DNA of 64,000 bases from Cupriavidus taiwanensis (GCF_900250115.1 NZ_LT984804.1:1689301-1753300), one strand, 5' to 3'. Shown: positions 25,593 to 44,243, numbered from the stretch's first letter. A program made the numbers and translations. Notes: generated by a model from the letters alone, not told the origin.

Positions 25593-26756
25593 CTACTTCA
25601 GCCGCGGCGGCACCAGGCCGTGGTCCGCGCTGCGCAGTTCGCCACGGCGCAGCTGCTCGACCGCGCAAGCGAGCGCGCGCGCCACGTTGTCGACTTCGCC
25701 CTGCACGCCGGTATCGTGGTCCAGCGCGACGTGGCTGGTGGCATACGGCTCGTAGTAGCCGATATACCGGTCGAGCCGTGCCTGCGCGCCGGCATCGATC
25801 AGTCCCATCCAGTCCAGCCAGTCCGACAGCGCGCGGCGCACGCCTTCGATGCCGGCGACGTCGCCATGCACCACCAGTCCGTAGGCGCGTCCCGCCAGGT
25901 GCTTGGGATAGTCCCAGCCCGACAGCTCGATCGCCTTGGCCCGCGTCACGTCCTTGCCGTGCGTGGTGGTCGGATCCGGGTTGCCGCCATCGGCGCAGAC
26001 CAGCCGGTCCATCATCAGCTTGAGCGGACTGCTGGCCTGGTACCAGTACACCGGCGTGACGATCAGCACGCCGTGGCAGGCGGCCCAGCGCGGGTAGACC
26101 TGGTTCATCCAGTCGTTGACCTGCCCCAGCGCATGGTTGGGATAGCAGCTGCAAGGCCAGTGGCACAGCGGCATCGCGGTCGATACGCAGCCCTTGCACG
26201 GATGGATATGCAGTTGCGCGTCGGAGGTCAGGTGGCTCAGGTCAAGCAGGTCGACCTCGATGCCCTGTGCTTCCAGCCGTTCGCGCGCACGCCCGGCCAG
26301 GCGCCAGGATTTCGACATCTCGCCCGGGCAGGTGTAGTCGTTGCGCGCGGCCGCGCACACCAGCAGCACGCGCGAGCGCGTGGCCGGATCGGCCTGGCGC
26401 TGCTGGGCCACGCGCACCGCCTCGCTGGCGGCGCGCCATTCGTCGGAGAGGTCGTAGTCCGGGTCGGCATAGCCCGCGCCCGCCTTGTGCGTGAGCGGCG
26501 CCTTGCGGCCTTGCGCATAGGCGTCCCACGCAATGCGCTCGAGGCGCTCCAGCGCTTCGTCCTCCTGGCGGTAGGCCGGGTCGGTAAAGCGCGCCAGGAA
26601 GCGCTGGCGAAAGACCTCGCGCGGCAGCGGAGTGGTGACCTGGCCCTTGCGCACATCGTCTGGATCGCCGGCATGGCGCGGCGCGCGCGGCGCATCGTGC
26701 GCAGGGCGATGGGGGGCCGCGGGTGGCATGGGCGGCTTCGGCGGCTGCTCGGGCAT
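25593..26756 (-). CDS. Flavodoxin-like NAD(P)H-dependent FMN reductase family protein
   Basis: A 387-residue protein. ATG 26756 has GGAG upstream. The first 130 residues are polar and Pro-rich, with a helical stretch (REVFRQRFLARFTDP). A flavodoxin-like fold follows: SRVLLVCAAARNDYTCPGEMSKSW in the phosphate-binding loop position, then CKGCVSTAMPLCHWPCSCYPNH, and GVLIVTPVYWYQASSPLKLMMDRL, the iron-sulfur flavoprotein/NADPH:FMN reductase pattern. Six cysteines in the middle block could hold an Fe-S cluster as in Isf-type flavoproteins. The N-terminal extension is not usual for the family. A sigma-54-like promoter lies 35 bases upstream. Confidence 0.75.
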   Translation of the reverse strand: MPEQPPKPPMPPAAPHRPAHDAPRAPRHAGDPDDVRKGQVTTPLPREVFRQRFLARFTDPAYRQEDEALERLERIAWDAYAQGRKAPLTHKAGAGYADPDYDLSDEWRAASEAVRVAQQRQADPATRSRVLLVCAAARNDYTCPGEMSKSWRLAGRARERLEAQGIEVDLLDLSHLTSDAQLHIHPCKGCVSTAMPLCHWPCSCYPNHALGQVNDWMNQVYPRWAACHGVLIVTPVYWYQASSPLKLMMDRLVCADGGNPDPTTTHGKDVTRAKAIELSGWDYPKHLAGRAYGLVVHGDVAGIEGVRRALSDWLDWMGLIDAGAQARLDRYIGYYEPYATSHVALDHDTGVQGEVDNVARALACAVEQLRRGELRSADHGLVPPRLK

Positions 26757-26790
26757 GTCGGTCTCCGTACAGGTCGTTGCGCACCGGACA

Positions 26791-26806
26791 TGCAAGATGA
26801 GCGCCA
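26791..26806 (-). promoter_or_regulatory. Sigma-54-like -24/-12 promoter
   Basis: On the minus strand TGGCGCTCATCTTGCA: TGGC, then TTGCA with exact -24/-12 spacing; two mismatches to TGGCACG-N4-TTGCA. Transcription would start near 26780, before the flavodoxin-like gene. Confidence 0.45.
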
Positions 26807-26956
26807 CCGCCGCAAACAGGTGCGGCGCGTGCGGCGCGCAGCTTTTACAGGCGCGCTCCGGCGCTGCATGTACATTTTTCCCCGCATTTGGTCCGACCGC
26901 TGCCGTTACCGGACGCACGCTGACCTGCACCGCCACTGCATACGCATCGGGCGTGC

Positions 26957-26972
26957 TGGCACGGAACCTGCC
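26957..26972 (+). promoter_or_regulatory. Sigma-54-like -24/-12 promoter
   Basis: TGGCACGGAACCTGCC: a full TGGCACG followed after four bases by CTGC, exact spacing. It lies 33 bases before the DUF421 gene and is back to back with the site at 26791. Confidence 0.5.
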
Positions 26973-27004
26973 CCCTTGGCGGGAAACCGACTGCGGATAG
27001 CGCA

Positions 27005-27622
27005 ATGGAGAGCATGCAAGTCCTTGCCGAGGTGATGCGCGGGCTGCTGGGCGAAGGCGACGACCTCGCCTGGTGGCAGGCTGGGGTACGCGCCGCCGTG
27101 GTTTTCGCCGGCACCTGGGCGTTGCTGAGGCTGGCCGGCAGGCGTGCCTTTGGGCAGAAGAGCTCGTTCGACCTTTGCATCGTGCTGCTGCTGGGCGCGG
27201 TGCTGTCGCGCGCGGTGGTCGGAGCGACGTCGTTTCCCGCGGCCTTTGCCGCGGCGCTGGTGCTGGTGCTGTTGCACCGTGCCGTCGGCTGGCTGTCGAG
27301 CCGCTCCCCGGGGTTCGACCGCGCCACCGGCGGTGACGCGCTCGACCTGATGCGCGCCGGCGAACTGGACGGCGAGCGCCTGCGCGGCGCGATGCTGACC
27401 GAGGAAGACCTCAAGGCGAACCTGCGCGCAACGCTGCAGACCGACAGCTTCGACGATCTCAGTCGGGTCGTGCTGGAGCGCGACGGCAAGGTCACGTTCG
27501 TGCGCGCGCGGGATGCCGGCCAGGCCGTGCCCCCACGCAGTGCCACCGCCGCGGTCGCGCGCGGCAACGGGGTGCCTGTGAGGGCGTCGGGGGCGTCGGG
27601 GGCATCGGGGACGACGCGATGA
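27005..27622 (+). CDS. DUF421 (YetF/YcaP-type) membrane protein
   Basis: A 205-residue inner-membrane protein: about three hydrophobic segments in the first 100 residues with the family motif LLRLAGRRAFGQKSSFDLCIVLLLGAVLSRAVVG, then a cytosolic domain (MLTEEDLKANLRATLQTDSFDDLSRVVLERDGKVTFV). The C-terminus ends in an Ala-Ser-Gly repeat (GASGASGTT) coded by three near-identical 9-bp units. Its TGA overlaps the ATG of the CinA-family gene. Function unknown. Confidence 0.82.
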   Translation: MESMQVLAEVMRGLLGEGDDLAWWQAGVRAAVVFAGTWALLRLAGRRAFGQKSSFDLCIVLLLGAVLSRAVVGATSFPAAFAAALVLVLLHRAVGWLSSRSPGFDRATGGDALDLMRAGELDGERLRGAMLTEEDLKANLRATLQTDSFDDLSRVVLERDGKVTFVRARDAGQAVPPRSATAAVARGNGVPVRASGASGASGTTR

Positions 27623-28194
27623 GCCATGTCAGCGCTGGCGGCAGCGACAACCTCGGCATCGCGCGCTATCTGCTGCGCCATGGGCTGCGCCTGGTCACGG
27701 CGGAGTCCTGCACGGCCGGCCTGATTGCCTCGCGCATCGCCGAGGTGCCCGGCTGCGGCGATGTCTTGCGCTGCGCGATCGTGGCGTACTCGCCTTCCGC
27801 CAAGGAGCAGTTGCTGCACGTCCCGGCGGAGGTTATCCGGCGCCATGGCCTGACCAGCGAGGCGGTGTCGCTGGCGATGGCGCGCGGCGCCATGCAACTG
27901 ACCGGCGCGGACCTGGCGATCGCCAACACCGGGGTTGCCGATGGTGGCGGCGACGGCGATATTCCCGCCGGCACGCAGTGCTTTGCCTGGGTGTTCCGCC
28001 GCCACGGCCATGCCGCACGCGACGTGGTGTCGCACGCGCAGGGCATTGCCGCCTTTACCGAGACCCGCCGCTTTGCCGGCGCGCGCAACGCCGTGCGCGA
28101 AGCCGCCGCCGACTGGGCGCTGGCACGCATCTGCCATTACCACGAACTGGCGCGCAGCGGGCATGGCCGCGATGGCAGCGACCAGCGCGCATGA
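27619..28194 (+). CDS. CinA C-terminal family protein (nicotinamide-nucleotide amidohydrolase type)
   Basis: A 191-residue protein with the PncC/CinA-C pattern: LVTAESCTAGLIASRIAEVPG, VAYSPSAKEQLLHVP and ANTGVADGGGDGDIPAGTQCFAW. The usual GIAGPGGG loop is altered to NTGVADGGGDGD. Family members deamidate nicotinamide mononucleotide to recycle NAD breakdown products. The start overlaps the DUF421 stop as ATGA, so the pair is translationally coupled. Confidence 0.8.
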   Translation: MSHVSAGGSDNLGIARYLLRHGLRLVTAESCTAGLIASRIAEVPGCGDVLRCAIVAYSPSAKEQLLHVPAEVIRRHGLTSEAVSLAMARGAMQLTGADLAIANTGVADGGGDGDIPAGTQCFAWVFRRHGHAARDVVSHAQGIAAFTETRRFAGARNAVREAAADWALARICHYHELARSGHGRDGSDQRA

Positions 28195-28275
28195 ATCGCC
28201 GGCGCGCCGAAACGGCAAGCCGGCTATCCCGAGGGCCCTGGGCCCGTCCGACGTAGTCTTGCAATGGAGACCATC

Positions 28276-28623
28276 ATGAAACGCACTCTCGCCACCACGG
28301 CACTGGTCGTCGGCACCGCGCTCTGCCTGCCGGCCTTTGCGCAACAGGCACCGGCCTCGCCGAACGCGCCCAACCCCAGCGTGCCGCCGATCGAAGGTTC
28401 GCCTCCGGCCTCGCGCAGCAACCAGCCGGCCGCTACCGACATGGGCTCCGGTTCCGCCCCCGGCGCCAAGGACACCATGAAGAAATCGAAGTCCAAGTCA
28501 GACAAGACATCGACCACCGCGCGCAGCAAGAAGCCGCGCGAGCAAGGCGCGCCGGCCGCACCTACCGCCGATGCGCCAAGCGGTCCCAAGGGCGATACGC
28601 CGGATCCGGCGCCGAAGCAGTAA
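28276..28623 (+). CDS. Secreted Lys/Pro/Ser-rich protein
   Basis: A 115-residue protein. The ATG at 28276 is preferred over 28264 because GGAGA lies 6 bases before it. Residues 1-21 (MKRTLATTALVVGTALCLPAFAQ) are a signal peptide. The mature chain is disordered, with an N-terminal Pro/Asn part and a basic central part (KKSKSKSDKTSTT). Function unknown; probably periplasmic. It converges with the membrane protein gene downstream. Confidence 0.7.
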   Translation: MKRTLATTALVVGTALCLPAFAQQAPASPNAPNPSVPPIEGSPPASRSNQPAATDMGSGSAPGAKDTMKKSKSKSDKTSTTARSKKPREQGAPAAPTADAPSGPKGDTPDPAPKQ

Positions 28624-28646
28624 GCGCCCGATTGATCCTGAACACG

Positions 28647-28696
28647 CGGCGCGCCGTGCGCGCCGGCCGCTGGTCTGCAGCGCCCGTGACCGGGCG
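28647..28696. terminator. Two hairpins between convergent genes
   Basis: CGGCGCGC (28647-28654) and GCGCGCCG (28658-28665) form an 8-bp stem with a 3-base loop. CGCCCG/CGGGCG (28681-28696) forms a second one. They lie between the stops of the secreted protein and the membrane protein genes. Confidence 0.5.
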
Positions 28697-28723
28697 GTTC
28701 ATCGCCTGCGCGGTTCGCGGCGC

Positions 28724-29341
28724 CTAGCCGCCGCCGCGCATGGCCCGCGTGGCCTGCGCCAGCAGCGCCTCGCGTTCACGCCGGCGCCAGCGCACGCAGC
28801 GCCATAGCTCCTCCAGATAAGGGAGCCCCGCCAGCAGCACCACCGCCACCAGCAAGCCTGCCAGATAGCCCGGCGGCAGCGGTTCGGCCTTCAGCGCCAG
28901 CGCCATCCGCGCCGGCTCGGTGCCGTGCCCGAACAAGGCCAGAAACTGGTCCCAGTGCAACACCACCACATACGACGCCGCAGCCAGCGGCAGCACTTCG
29001 AGCAGGCTGTGCATGTGCTGCTCCACCGGTGCGATATGGCGGCGCTGGCTGGCGTAATGCACATCCCACCATGCGGTGATCTCATGGATGACCAGCGCCG
29101 CCAGCACTACCGCGATCACCAGCGCGTCGACCTCCAGGGACAGCACCAGCAGCAGCGGCAGGCCCACTTCGGCCAGCATCAGCAGGTGCAGCAGGGATTC
29201 GGTGACACCGGCGTTGCGTTCGATCTGCGTGGCGCGGTGGCAGAGCCAGTCGCCCACGCCCGCCAGCAGCCACAGCGGCACCAGCCCGTACATCAGCACG
29301 AGCCGGGCGGCATGTTCGAAGGCATGGAGGTCGGCCGGCAT
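28724..29341 (-). CDS. Conserved membrane protein, five to six helices
   Basis: A 205-residue inner-membrane protein that I cannot assign to a named family. Hydrophobic segments are seen at LVLMYGLVPLWLLAGVGDWL, LLHLLMLAEVGLPLLLVLSL, ALVIAVVLAALVIHEI, LLEVLPLAAASYVVVL and YLAGLLVAVVLLAGLPYL. Several histidines lie near membrane ends (HRATQIE, HEITAWWDVHYAS, HIAPVEQHMHSLLE), a hint of metal or haem binding. It follows the DUF2383 gene by 21 bases on the same strand. Confidence 0.65.
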   Translation of the reverse strand: MPADLHAFEHAARLVLMYGLVPLWLLAGVGDWLCHRATQIERNAGVTESLLHLLMLAEVGLPLLLVLSLEVDALVIAVVLAALVIHEITAWWDVHYASQRRHIAPVEQHMHSLLEVLPLAAASYVVVLHWDQFLALFGHGTEPARMALALKAEPLPPGYLAGLLVAVVLLAGLPYLEELWRCVRWRRREREALLAQATRAMRGGG

Positions 29342-29362
29342 GGCAGCGCTGTGGCACGCCGG

Positions 29363-29815
29363 CTACGGCCGCTCTTGCGGCGCGCGGTACTGCTGCCGCA
29401 GCACCCGGAACAGCTCGTGGTTCACCTGCACCCCGCGATACTGGCGGCGCACCACGGCGCGCAGGCGCGAGCCCAGCACATGCGCGCGCAGCGCGCGCGC
29501 ATAGCGCCGCTGCATCGCATGCTCACGCTTGCTGATGGCCTGCACGATGGAGCGGTCGGAACTGTGCTTGCCGAGCGCCGGTGTCTCCGGCGCCTCGCCC
29601 GCCGACGGCAGCGGCAATGCCTCCGGCACCTCGCCCAGGTCGAGCAGGCACGCGCGCAGCTCATGCGCGGCCTGCGCGAAGGCATTGGCGCGGCTGGTCA
29701 GCACGGACTTGAGGTGGGGGTTGGCCGCCGCGGTGGCGGCGCTGCGGCAGCCCAGCTCGCCCTCGCGCGAGGCCGCGATCAGCGCGTTGAGCAAAAGGAT
29801 TTTTTTCTTCGCCAT
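29363..29815 (-). CDS. DUF2383/PA2169-like four-helix bundle protein
   Basis: A 150-residue soluble protein. LNALIAASREGELGCRSAATAAANPHLKSVL and the C-terminal IVQAISKREHAMQRRYARAL follow the PA2169/DUF2383 pattern, a ferritin-like helical bundle found in stress clusters. The usual iron-binding Glu/His pairs are not clearly complete. ATG 29815 has only a weak upstream AGGTG. Middle gene of a three-gene minus-strand run (30219 to 28724). Confidence 0.65.
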   Translation of the reverse strand: MAKKKILLLNALIAASREGELGCRSAATAAANPHLKSVLTSRANAFAQAAHELRACLLDLGEVPEALPLPSAGEAPETPALGKHSSDRSIVQAISKREHAMQRRYARALRAHVLGSRLRAVVRRQYRGVQVNHELFRVLRQQYRAPQERP

Positions 29816-29850
29816 GGCACACCTGCCTGGTCCGCGGGCGGACCGTGAAG

Positions 29851-30219
29851 TCACCGATCGGAGCCGGCGGCTGCCGGCGGTTGCGCGTTGGCGCCGGGCA
29901 TGCGGCGCATCCCGGACTGGTCCAAGGATAGCGGCTGGGCCTGCGTGGCGCCAGCAGCAAAGGCGTGCTGCGCGGCCGCCCGCCACGCCTTGCGCGCCTC
30001 GCGCATGCCGCGCAGGTTCATGGCGATCAGCGCCAGCTGCAGCACGATCAGCGCATGGGCATCGCCGTGCCAGCCCCACGCAATCCACAGCACGTTGCTG
30101 GCCAGGAACACCCAGAAGCCGGCGCGCCGCCGCGCGATCGAGCGTGAACCGACCAGCCAGGTCGCCACTACCGTCACCACCATTGCCGGCCATTGCGCGG
30201 CCTCCAGCCACTGATCCAT
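29851..30219 (-). CDS. Small membrane protein, two helices
   Basis: A 122-residue protein. ATG 30219 has AAGGGGA upstream. Two hydrophobic segments (WPAMVVTVVATWLVG and AGFWVFLASNVLWIAWGW) are followed by LIVLQLALIAMNLRGMREARKAW and a disordered tail. The pattern resembles small inner-membrane proteins near stress genes, with some likeness to a half PnuC-type helix set, but no family is certain. First gene of a three-gene run. Confidence 0.6.
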   Translation of the reverse strand: MDQWLEAAQWPAMVVTVVATWLVGSRSIARRRAGFWVFLASNVLWIAWGWHGDAHALIVLQLALIAMNLRGMREARKAWRAAAQHAFAAGATQAQPLSLDQSGMRRMPGANAQPPAAAGSDR

Positions 30220-30285
30220 GGGTCCCCTTAGATGGCTTGCCGCGTGCCGGCGATGGCACGCACGGGCTTGCATGGGCTCAACAGG

Positions 30286-30301
30286 GGCAAGAACCATACC
30301 G
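30286..30301 (-). promoter_or_regulatory. Sigma-54-like -24/-12 promoter
   Basis: On the minus strand CGGTATGGTTCTTGCC: GG and GC at the right spacing with TTGC at -12 but two changes in the -24 box. It points at the three-gene run starting at 30219. Confidence 0.35.
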
Positions 30302-30470
30302 GCGCGAGCACCGGGCTGGCAGCGGCCGCGCGGCCCTGCGCGTTATTTCCATCGGCGCGGCAGCCACCAGTACTTTTTACAAGCCGTAGCCGGATCTGCA
30401 CATGCGCGGCTTCGCCGCACGCCCTTGCAGTGCCTCGGGCGAGCCGGCCCGGCGCCGCGCGCGGGCGCGC

Positions 30471-30486
30471 TGGCACGCACTTCGCA
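30471..30486 (+). promoter_or_regulatory. Sigma-54-like promoter of the glgE unit
   Basis: TGGCACGCACTTCGCA: a perfect TGGCACG -24 box and TCGCA at -12, one change from consensus, exact spacing. Start of transcription is expected near 30497, leaving a leader of about 73 bases to the GTG of glgE. Confidence 0.55.
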
Positions 30487-30569
30487 TGGCAGAGCCATCC
30501 CGGCGGCTGCCGCAAGGCGCCGCTCCGGGATTTTTGTTGCTCCGCCGGAGCGAAACACCGGGAGGACAT

Positions 30570-33995
<3,426 letters not shown>

Positions 33996-34016
33996 CAGGC
34001 ATACGTGGAGACACGG

Positions 34017-37366
<3,350 letters not shown>

Positions 37367-37370
<4 letters not shown>

Positions 37371-39681
37371 GCCCCCCCGCCGGCACCGGCGGCACCGGCG
37401 GCACCGGCGGCACCACGCGCGCCGGCGAGCAGGCGGGACTGCTGCCCGGCCATGAACTCGACGCCCTGCTGGGCGGCCGCCATCCCGATCCGTTCGGCGT
37501 GCTGGGACCGCATCCGGATGGCGACGCCACGCTGGTGCGCGCCTGCCTGCCCGGGGCGGCGTCGGTGCAGCTGGCCGATGCCGACGGCGCGCCGCTGGCG
37601 GAGATGGAGCGCCTGCATGGCGGCGGCGTATTCGCGGCCCGCTTGCCGCGCGCCAGTGGCACCGGCGCCGGCGCCGCGGCCTACCGGCTGCGCGTGCAAT
37701 GGTCCGACGGCACCGAGCAGTGCAGCGCCGACCCCTACGCCTTCGGCCTGCTGCTGGGCGAGCTGGACCTGCACCTGATCGCCGAGGGCCGGCACTTCGA
37801 GCTGGGCGCCTGCCTGGGCGCGCAATGCCAGCGCGTGGACGGCATCGACGGCGTGCGCTTCGCGGTGTGGGCGCCGAATGCGCGGCGGGTTTCGGTGATC
37901 GCCGACTTCAACGGCTGGCACCCGGCACGGCATCCGATGCGGCTGCGCCATCCCAGCGGGATCTGGGAGCTGTTCGTTCCAGCCGCGCTGGGCGCCATTC
38001 CGGGCAGCCGCTACAAGTACGACCTGCTCGACCCGCACGGCACCGAACTGCCCGACAAGGCCGACCCGCTGGCACTGGCCGCCGAAGCGCCGCCCGCCAC
38101 CGCCTCGATCGTGACCGGTCCCGGCCAGGGCGCGCCCCCGTTCACCTGGCACGATGACGAATGGATGGCCCGCCGCCAGCAGCGCGACCCGTACCGCACG
38201 CCAATGTCGGTCTACGAGGTCCACGTGCTGTCGTGGCTGCGCGCGGCCAACGACGCGCAGCATGGCTGGAACATCCTGGCCGACCGGCTGGTGCCCTACG
38301 TGCAGGAGCTGGGCTTTACGCATATCGAACTGCTGCCCATCACCGAGCACCCGTTCGGCGGCTCGTGGGGCTACCAGCCGCTGTCGCTGTACGCCCCCAC
38401 CGCGCGGCTGGGACCGCCGCAGGCCTTTGCCGCATTCATCGACCGCTGCCACCAGGCCGGCATCGGCGTGATCCTGGACTGGGTGCCGGCGCACTTCCCC
38501 ACCGATCCGCATGGGCTGGCGCAATTCGACGGCACCGCGCTGTACGAGCACCAGGATCCGCGCGAAGGCTTCCACCAGGACTGGAACACGCTGATCTACA
38601 ACCTCGGCCGCAACGAAGTGCGCGGCTTCCTGCTGGCCGGCGCGCTGCACTGGCTCGAGCACTTCCACGCCGACGGCCTGCGCGTCGACGCAGTCGCTTC
38701 CATGCTCTACCGCGACTACAGCCGCGAGCCGGGCCAGTGGGTGCCGAACCGCTTCGGCGGCCGCGAGAACCTCGAAGCAGTGGAGTTCCTGCGCGAACTC
38801 AACGCCGTGGTCCACCAGCGCTGCCCGGGCGCGCTGACCATCGCCGAAGAGTCCACCGCATGGCCCGGCGTCACCGCCAGTGTCGCCAGCGGCGGGCTGG
38901 GCTTCGACTTCAAGTGGAATATGGGCTGGATGCACGACACCCTGCACTACCTTGCGCATGAACCGGTCCACCGCGCCTGGCACCACCAGAACATGACCTT
39001 CGGCCTGGTCTATGCCTGGTCCGAAGCCTTCGTGCTGCCGCTGTCGCATGACGAGGTGGTGCACGGCAAGGGCTCGATGATCGGCAAGGTGCCGGGCGAC
39101 GAATGGCAGCGCTTTGCCGGCCTGCGCGCCTATTACGGCTTCATGTGGGCGCATCCGGGCAAGAAGCTGCTGTTCATGGGCGGCGAGCTGGCGCAGTGGC
39201 AGGAATGGAACCACGACGCCGAGCTCGACTGGCCGCTGCTGGACCAGCCCATGCACCGCGGCATGCACACGCTGGTGCGCGACCTGAACCGGCTCTACCG
39301 CGAGCTGCCCGCGCTGCATGCGCTCGACCACAGTCCCGAGGGCTTCCAGTGGGTGGTCGGCGACGACAACCACAACAGCGTGTTCGCCTGGCTGCGCCGC
39401 GCGGGGCCGGACCGCCGCGAGGTGGTGCTGGCAGTGGTCAACATGACGCCGGTGCCCCGCCAGGGCTACCGTATCGGCGTCCCTTATGCCGGCGCGTGGC
39501 GCGAATGCCTGAATACCGATGCCGCCGTGTACGGTGGCAGCAACGTCGGCAACGGCGGCGCCGTGATGGCCGTCGACGTGCCTTCCCACGGGCAGCCGGC
39601 TTCGCTGGCGCTGACGCTGCCGCCGCTGGCCACGCTGGTGCTGCGCTTCGAGCAGGATGACGGCAGCGAAGGCGCCGCGAC

Positions 39682-39685
<4 letters not shown>
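37367..39685 (+). CDS. glgB: 1,4-alpha-glucan branching enzyme
   Basis: A 772-residue GH13 enzyme. ATG 37367 overlaps the treS stop (ATGA). After a Gly-Thr repeat tail, an N1 domain precedes the CBM48 domain ([25 protein letters not shown]). The barrel has nucleophile Asp441 in [11 protein letters not shown], acid Glu494 in [12 protein letters not shown] and the third Asp in [10 protein letters not shown]. The family motif FGGSWGYQ is present. It puts alpha-1,6 branches into the glucan made by GlgE. Length is normal for the long (N1-containing) form. Confidence 0.94.
37382..37414 (+). repeat. 9-bp tandem repeat in the 5' end of glgB
   Basis: GGCACCGGC repeated three times and followed by GGCACC, coding Gly-Thr-Gly units in the disordered N-terminus of GlgB. 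Copy number may vary without breaking the frame. Confidence 0.85.
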
Positions 39686-41873
<2,188 letters not shown>

Positions 41874-41877
<4 letters not shown>

Positions 41878-44123
41878 GCCGCGCCGTCAAGCCCTCGCCG
41901 CTGCTGGCGCTGGCGCTGCGCGCCGGCCTGCAGCCGCACTGGACCGATGCCTGGAACCAGCCGCGCGAGGTCAGCGACGCGGCCTTGCGGCGCGTGCTGG
42001 AAGGACTGGGCCTGCCCTGCGGCAGCCCCGGCCAGTGCGCCGCCTCGCACGCGTGGCTGGCCGCCGACGACGCGGCGCATGCGCTGCCGCCGCTGGTGAC
42101 GGCGGAGCGCGGCCAGCCGGTGCTGGTGCCGTGGCCGCACACCCTGCCGCAGCGCGCCTACCGCGTGACGCTGGAAGACGGCGCGATCATCGCCGGCACC
42201 GCGGTGCGCGGCGCCGGTGCCGACGCCGCGCTGATGCGCTTGCCCGCGATCGATGTCTGCGGCTACCACCGGCTGGACCTGGGCGATGGCCATACCACGC
42301 TGGCGGTGGCGCCGCGGCGCTGCTACGGCGTCGCCGACGCGCTGCGGCATGCCGGCCGCGGCGAGGGCGACGGCGCCGGCGCGGGTTCTGCGCCGTGGGG
42401 CCTGGCGGTGCAGCTCTACAGCCTGCGGCGCGGCGCGGCCTGCGGCATGGGCGACCTGACCGCGCTGGCCGAAGGTTGCGCCAGCGCCGCGCGCGCCGGC
42501 GCGGACGCCATCGCCATCAACCCGCTGCACGCGCCCTTCGCCGCGCTGCCCGAGCGCTACAGCCCGTACGCGCCGTCCAGCCGGCTGTTCCTGAATCCGC
42601 TTTATGCCGACCCGGCCACGGTGTTCGGCCAGGCGGCAGTCGACGCCGCCATCGCCGGGCTGGGCGCGGGCGACACGCTGCAGGCGCTCGACGCCCGCGC
42701 CGAGATCGACTGGATCGCGTTGGCGCCGCTGCGCTACGCCATCCTGTGCTGGCTGTGGCAGCGCCGCGAGACCCTGCTGCCGCGCGCGGCGCTGGACGAC
42801 TATGCCGCCTTCCGCGCGCGCGGCGGCACGGCGCTGCATGCGCATGCCTGTTACGAGGCGATCCAGGCCCGCCGGCTCGGCGACAGCGCCAACGGCAACA
42901 ACCAGCAGGCCGCGCCGGACTGGCGCTGCTGGCCGGTCACGCTGCGCTCCCCGGCCGATGCCGCGGTGGCCGCCTTCGCGCACTCTCACGCCGACGACGT
43001 GGCCTTCCACGCCTTCCTGCAATGGCTGGCCGACGACGGCCTGGCGCGGGCGCAGCGCGCGGCGCGGGACGCCGGCATGGCCATCGGCATCATCCGCGAC
43101 CTGGCCGTCGGCGCCGACCCCGGCGGCAGCCAGGCCTGGACGCGCCAGCCCGAAACCCTGGCCGGCTTCCATGCCGGCGCGCCGCCGGACCTGTACAACC
43201 CGCTCGGGCAGGACTGGGGCGTGGCGGTGTTCTCGCCGCGCGGCCTGCGCCGGCACGGCTACGCCGCGTTCCTGGAAATGCTGCGCGCCAACCTGGGCCA
43301 CGCCGGCGGACTGCGCATCGACCACGTGCTGGGCCTGGCGCGCATGTGGCTGGTGCCGGCCGGGGCGCCGGCCAGCGACGGCGCTTACCTGCGCTATCCG
43401 CTGCAGGACCTGCTGCGGCTGGTGGCGCTGGAGTCGTGGCGGCATCGCACCATCATCATCGGCGAGAACCTCGGCACGGTGCCGCCGGAGCTGGATGCGG
43501 CACTGTCGGCGCGCGGCGTGCTGGGCATCGACGTGCTGTGGTTCCAGCGCGGGGCGCGCCCGAAGGACGAGGCTCGGGGTGAGTCCACGGCAGATGCCGG
43601 CGACCTGGGCGGCCGGGAAGCCGAGGCAGCGGCCTTCCTGCCGCCGCCAGCCTGGCCCGCCGATGCCATCGCCACCACCACCACGCACGACCTGCCCACC
43701 GTCGCCGGCTGGTGGGCCGGCCAGGACCTGGCGTGGCGCGACCGGCTGCGCTTGCTGGCGCCCGGCGAAACCCTGGCACAGGCGCGGGCCGGCCGCGCGC
43801 GCGAGCGCGTGGCGCTCTGGCAGGCCTTGTGCGACGCCGGACTCTGCACCGGCGCCGTGCCCCCGCCGGAACATGCGCCGCTGGACGCGGTGCTGGCCTG
43901 GGTGGGCACCGCGCGCACCGCGATGCGGCTGCTGCCGCTGGAAGACCTGCTGGGCCTGGCCGAGCAGCCCAACCTGCCAGGCACCACCAGCGGCCATCCC
44001 AACTGGCAGCGTCGGCTCGATACCGCGGTGGGTGCGTGGTTCGGTACCCCGGCCCTGCGCGCGCGGGCCGACGCATGGCGTGGCATCCGCCCCGGCGCAC
44101 GCCCTCCGCCGCGGCAGCCATGA
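41874..44123 (+). CDS. malQ: 4-alpha-glucanotransferase (amylomaltase)
   Basis: A 749-residue GH77 enzyme from GTG 41874, overlapping the glgX stop. It has the family plan: an N-terminal beta domain (about 1-150), then the barrel with WGLAVQLYSLRRGAACGMGDL, nucleophile Asp483 (LRIDHVLGL) and acid Glu531 (IIIGENLGTVP), and TTTHDLPTVAGWW. It moves glucan chains between acceptors, which recycles short oligosaccharides. Long N-terminal region matches the bacterial MalQ type rather than short plant-type D-enzyme. Last gene of the first unit; a hairpin follows. Confidence 0.92.
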
Positions 44124-44142
44124 GGGCCCCGAGCCCCATTGT

Positions 44143-44161
44143 CACGGCAAAATGTGCCGTG
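44143..44161 (+). terminator. Hairpin after malQ
   Basis: CACGGCA (44143-44149) and TGCCGTG (44155-44161) form a perfect 7-bp stem with a 5-base loop, 19 bases after the malQ stop. It lies before the glgP leader. It may end the glgE-malQ unit or be an operator for glgP. Confidence 0.5.
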
Positions 44162-44243
44162 TCCGAAACCGCCGTCCGGATCGATCGTGCAACTGCCTTT
44201 CAATCCGCTAAGCTTGACCCACCCCCATGCGCAGGAGCCCGCC

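Larger units (their letters stand above)
30220..30569. other. Divergent regulatory region before glgE
   Basis: A 350-bp region with no supported gene. It holds two back-to-back sigma-54-like promoters, one towards the small membrane protein gene (30286-30301) and one towards glgE (30471-30486). In-frame ATGs for glgE at 30402 and 30486 lie upstream of the expected transcript start. Confidence 0.6.

Noticed and set aside
30402..30569. Longer glgE start at ATG 30402 or 30486
   Set aside because: These lie upstream of or within the probable promoter and lack ribosome-binding sites; GTG 30570 has GGAGG.
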